64,000 bases of DNA, taken from assembly GCF_009827495.1 (NCBI RefSeq), contig NZ_WTZA01000001.1, positions 1,624,001-1,688,000 on the forward strand. The letters run 5' to 3'. The position numbers were made by a program, and so were the translations under genes. Below are positions 63,806-64,000 of this stretch, one piece after another. Under the pieces are notes generated by a model. That model was not told where the DNA came from and did not search any database. It saw only the letters and a list, made by a program, of their open reading frames with translations. This DNA comes from Tsuneonella aeria (GTDB lineage Bacteria; Pseudomonadota; Alphaproteobacteria; Sphingomonadales; Sphingomonadaceae). Numbering within the stretch: position 1 is the stretch's first letter; each line of letters begins with the position of its first letter.

Positions 63806-64000
63806 GCTTCACCATGACTTTCACCGCGCTGCCGGAACACATCGACGAGCTTGGCCATGTCAACAACACGGTGTGGCTGCAGTGGGTGCAGGAAGTGGCG
63901 ACCAGGCACTGGGGCGCGGTCGCCCCGCCGGAACACGTGGACCGTTATATCTGGGTCGTGACTCGGCACGAGATCGACTATCGCGGCAACGTGGGCGTGG
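63802..64000 (+). CDS. Hotdog-fold acyl-CoA thioesterase, N-terminal part (cut by window end)
   Basis: Only about 66 codons are visible. Translated from GTG 63802 the sequence runs VSFTMTFTALPEHIDELGHV and continues NNTVWLQWVQEVATRHW. The DELGHVNNTVW segment is the YbgC/FadM-type 4HBT active-site signature with the catalytic Asp region, and WVVTRHEIDYRGNV is the next strand. Such enzymes hydrolyse acyl-CoA. GTG 63802 overlaps the ptrB stop by four bases; ATG 63814 is an alternative start. The rest lies beyond the window. Confidence 0.82.
   Translation, partial: MSFTMTFTALPEHIDELGHVNNTVWLQWVQEVATRHWGAVAPPEHVDRYIWVVTRHEIDYRGNVGV

Overview
This window is GC-rich chromosomal DNA from an alphaproteobacterium, most likely a sphingomonad of the Erythrobacteraceae type (inference). 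The pointers are a full-length CtrA cell-cycle regulator, a class II (GlpX) fructose bisphosphatase, a DUF4167 RNA-binding-like protein, an HWE-family histidine kinase, a stand-alone Ala-tRNA(Pro) deacylase, a TonB-ExbB-ExbD-ExbD cluster and two families of GTC(A/G)CCCCGG / GTCATCCCGG palindromes common in these genomes. I found no rRNA, tRNA, CRISPR array, IS element, integrase or phage gene. The window reads as core chromosome rather than an island.

Layout. 1-2.7 kb: the end of an aldehyde dehydrogenase, glutathione-dependent formaldehyde dehydrogenase (frmA), a VOC protein and ProX. 2.8-7.7 kb, minus strand: trmB, a TauE/SafE permease, ctrA, rpoN and lptB. 7.8-12.3 kb: a small membrane protein, pmbA, ppa and an M61 peptidase. 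12.3-19.6 kb, plus strand: hisS-prfA-prmC, DUF4167, lnt and metK. 19.6-24.2 kb, minus strand: an MFS transporter and a tightly overlapped scoA-lipoprotein-scoB-nitronate monooxygenase operon. 24.3-24.4 kb: a candidate small RNA. 24.5-32.2 kb: a CDC48/VCP-like AAA ATPase, an MscS channel, a CHASE3-HWE kinase and polA. 32.3-38.9 kb: small lipoproteins, a class A beta-lactamase-like serine hydrolase, a host-attachment-family protein, CIRCE-controlled groES-groEL, a MATE transporter and a PagL-like enzyme. 39.1-41.8 kb: tonB-exbB-exbD-exbD. 42-48.7 kb: hom, glpX, prs, hisN, rpmI and rplT. 48.7-50.8 kb: two tandem AraC-like regulators. 50.8-56.9 kb: pheS-pheT-SDR and prfC. 56.9-64 kb: a two-component system with an EF-hand protein beside it, aminopeptidase P, oligopeptidase B and the start of a hotdog thioesterase.

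How the genes fit together. Most genes serve translation (hisS, pheST, prfA, prmC, prfC, rpmI, rplT, trmB, proX), envelope biogenesis (lptB, lnt, pagL-like, tonB/exb) and proteostasis (groESL, CDC48-like ATPase, PmbA, several peptidases). Regulatory signals visible directly are a CIRCE operator before groES, TTAACC half-sites before ctrA, an ATAAAG-N4-CTTTAT inverted repeat before metK, several intrinsic terminators, and paired promoters before the two AraC paralogs. The least explained items are the small RNA candidate, the HAD-like lipoprotein wedged between the two CoA-transferase subunits, the missing canonical start codon of the first AraC paralog, and the serine hydrolase that lacks the usual class A omega-loop glutamate motif. 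I did not recognise a complete undescribed defence or mobile system here.
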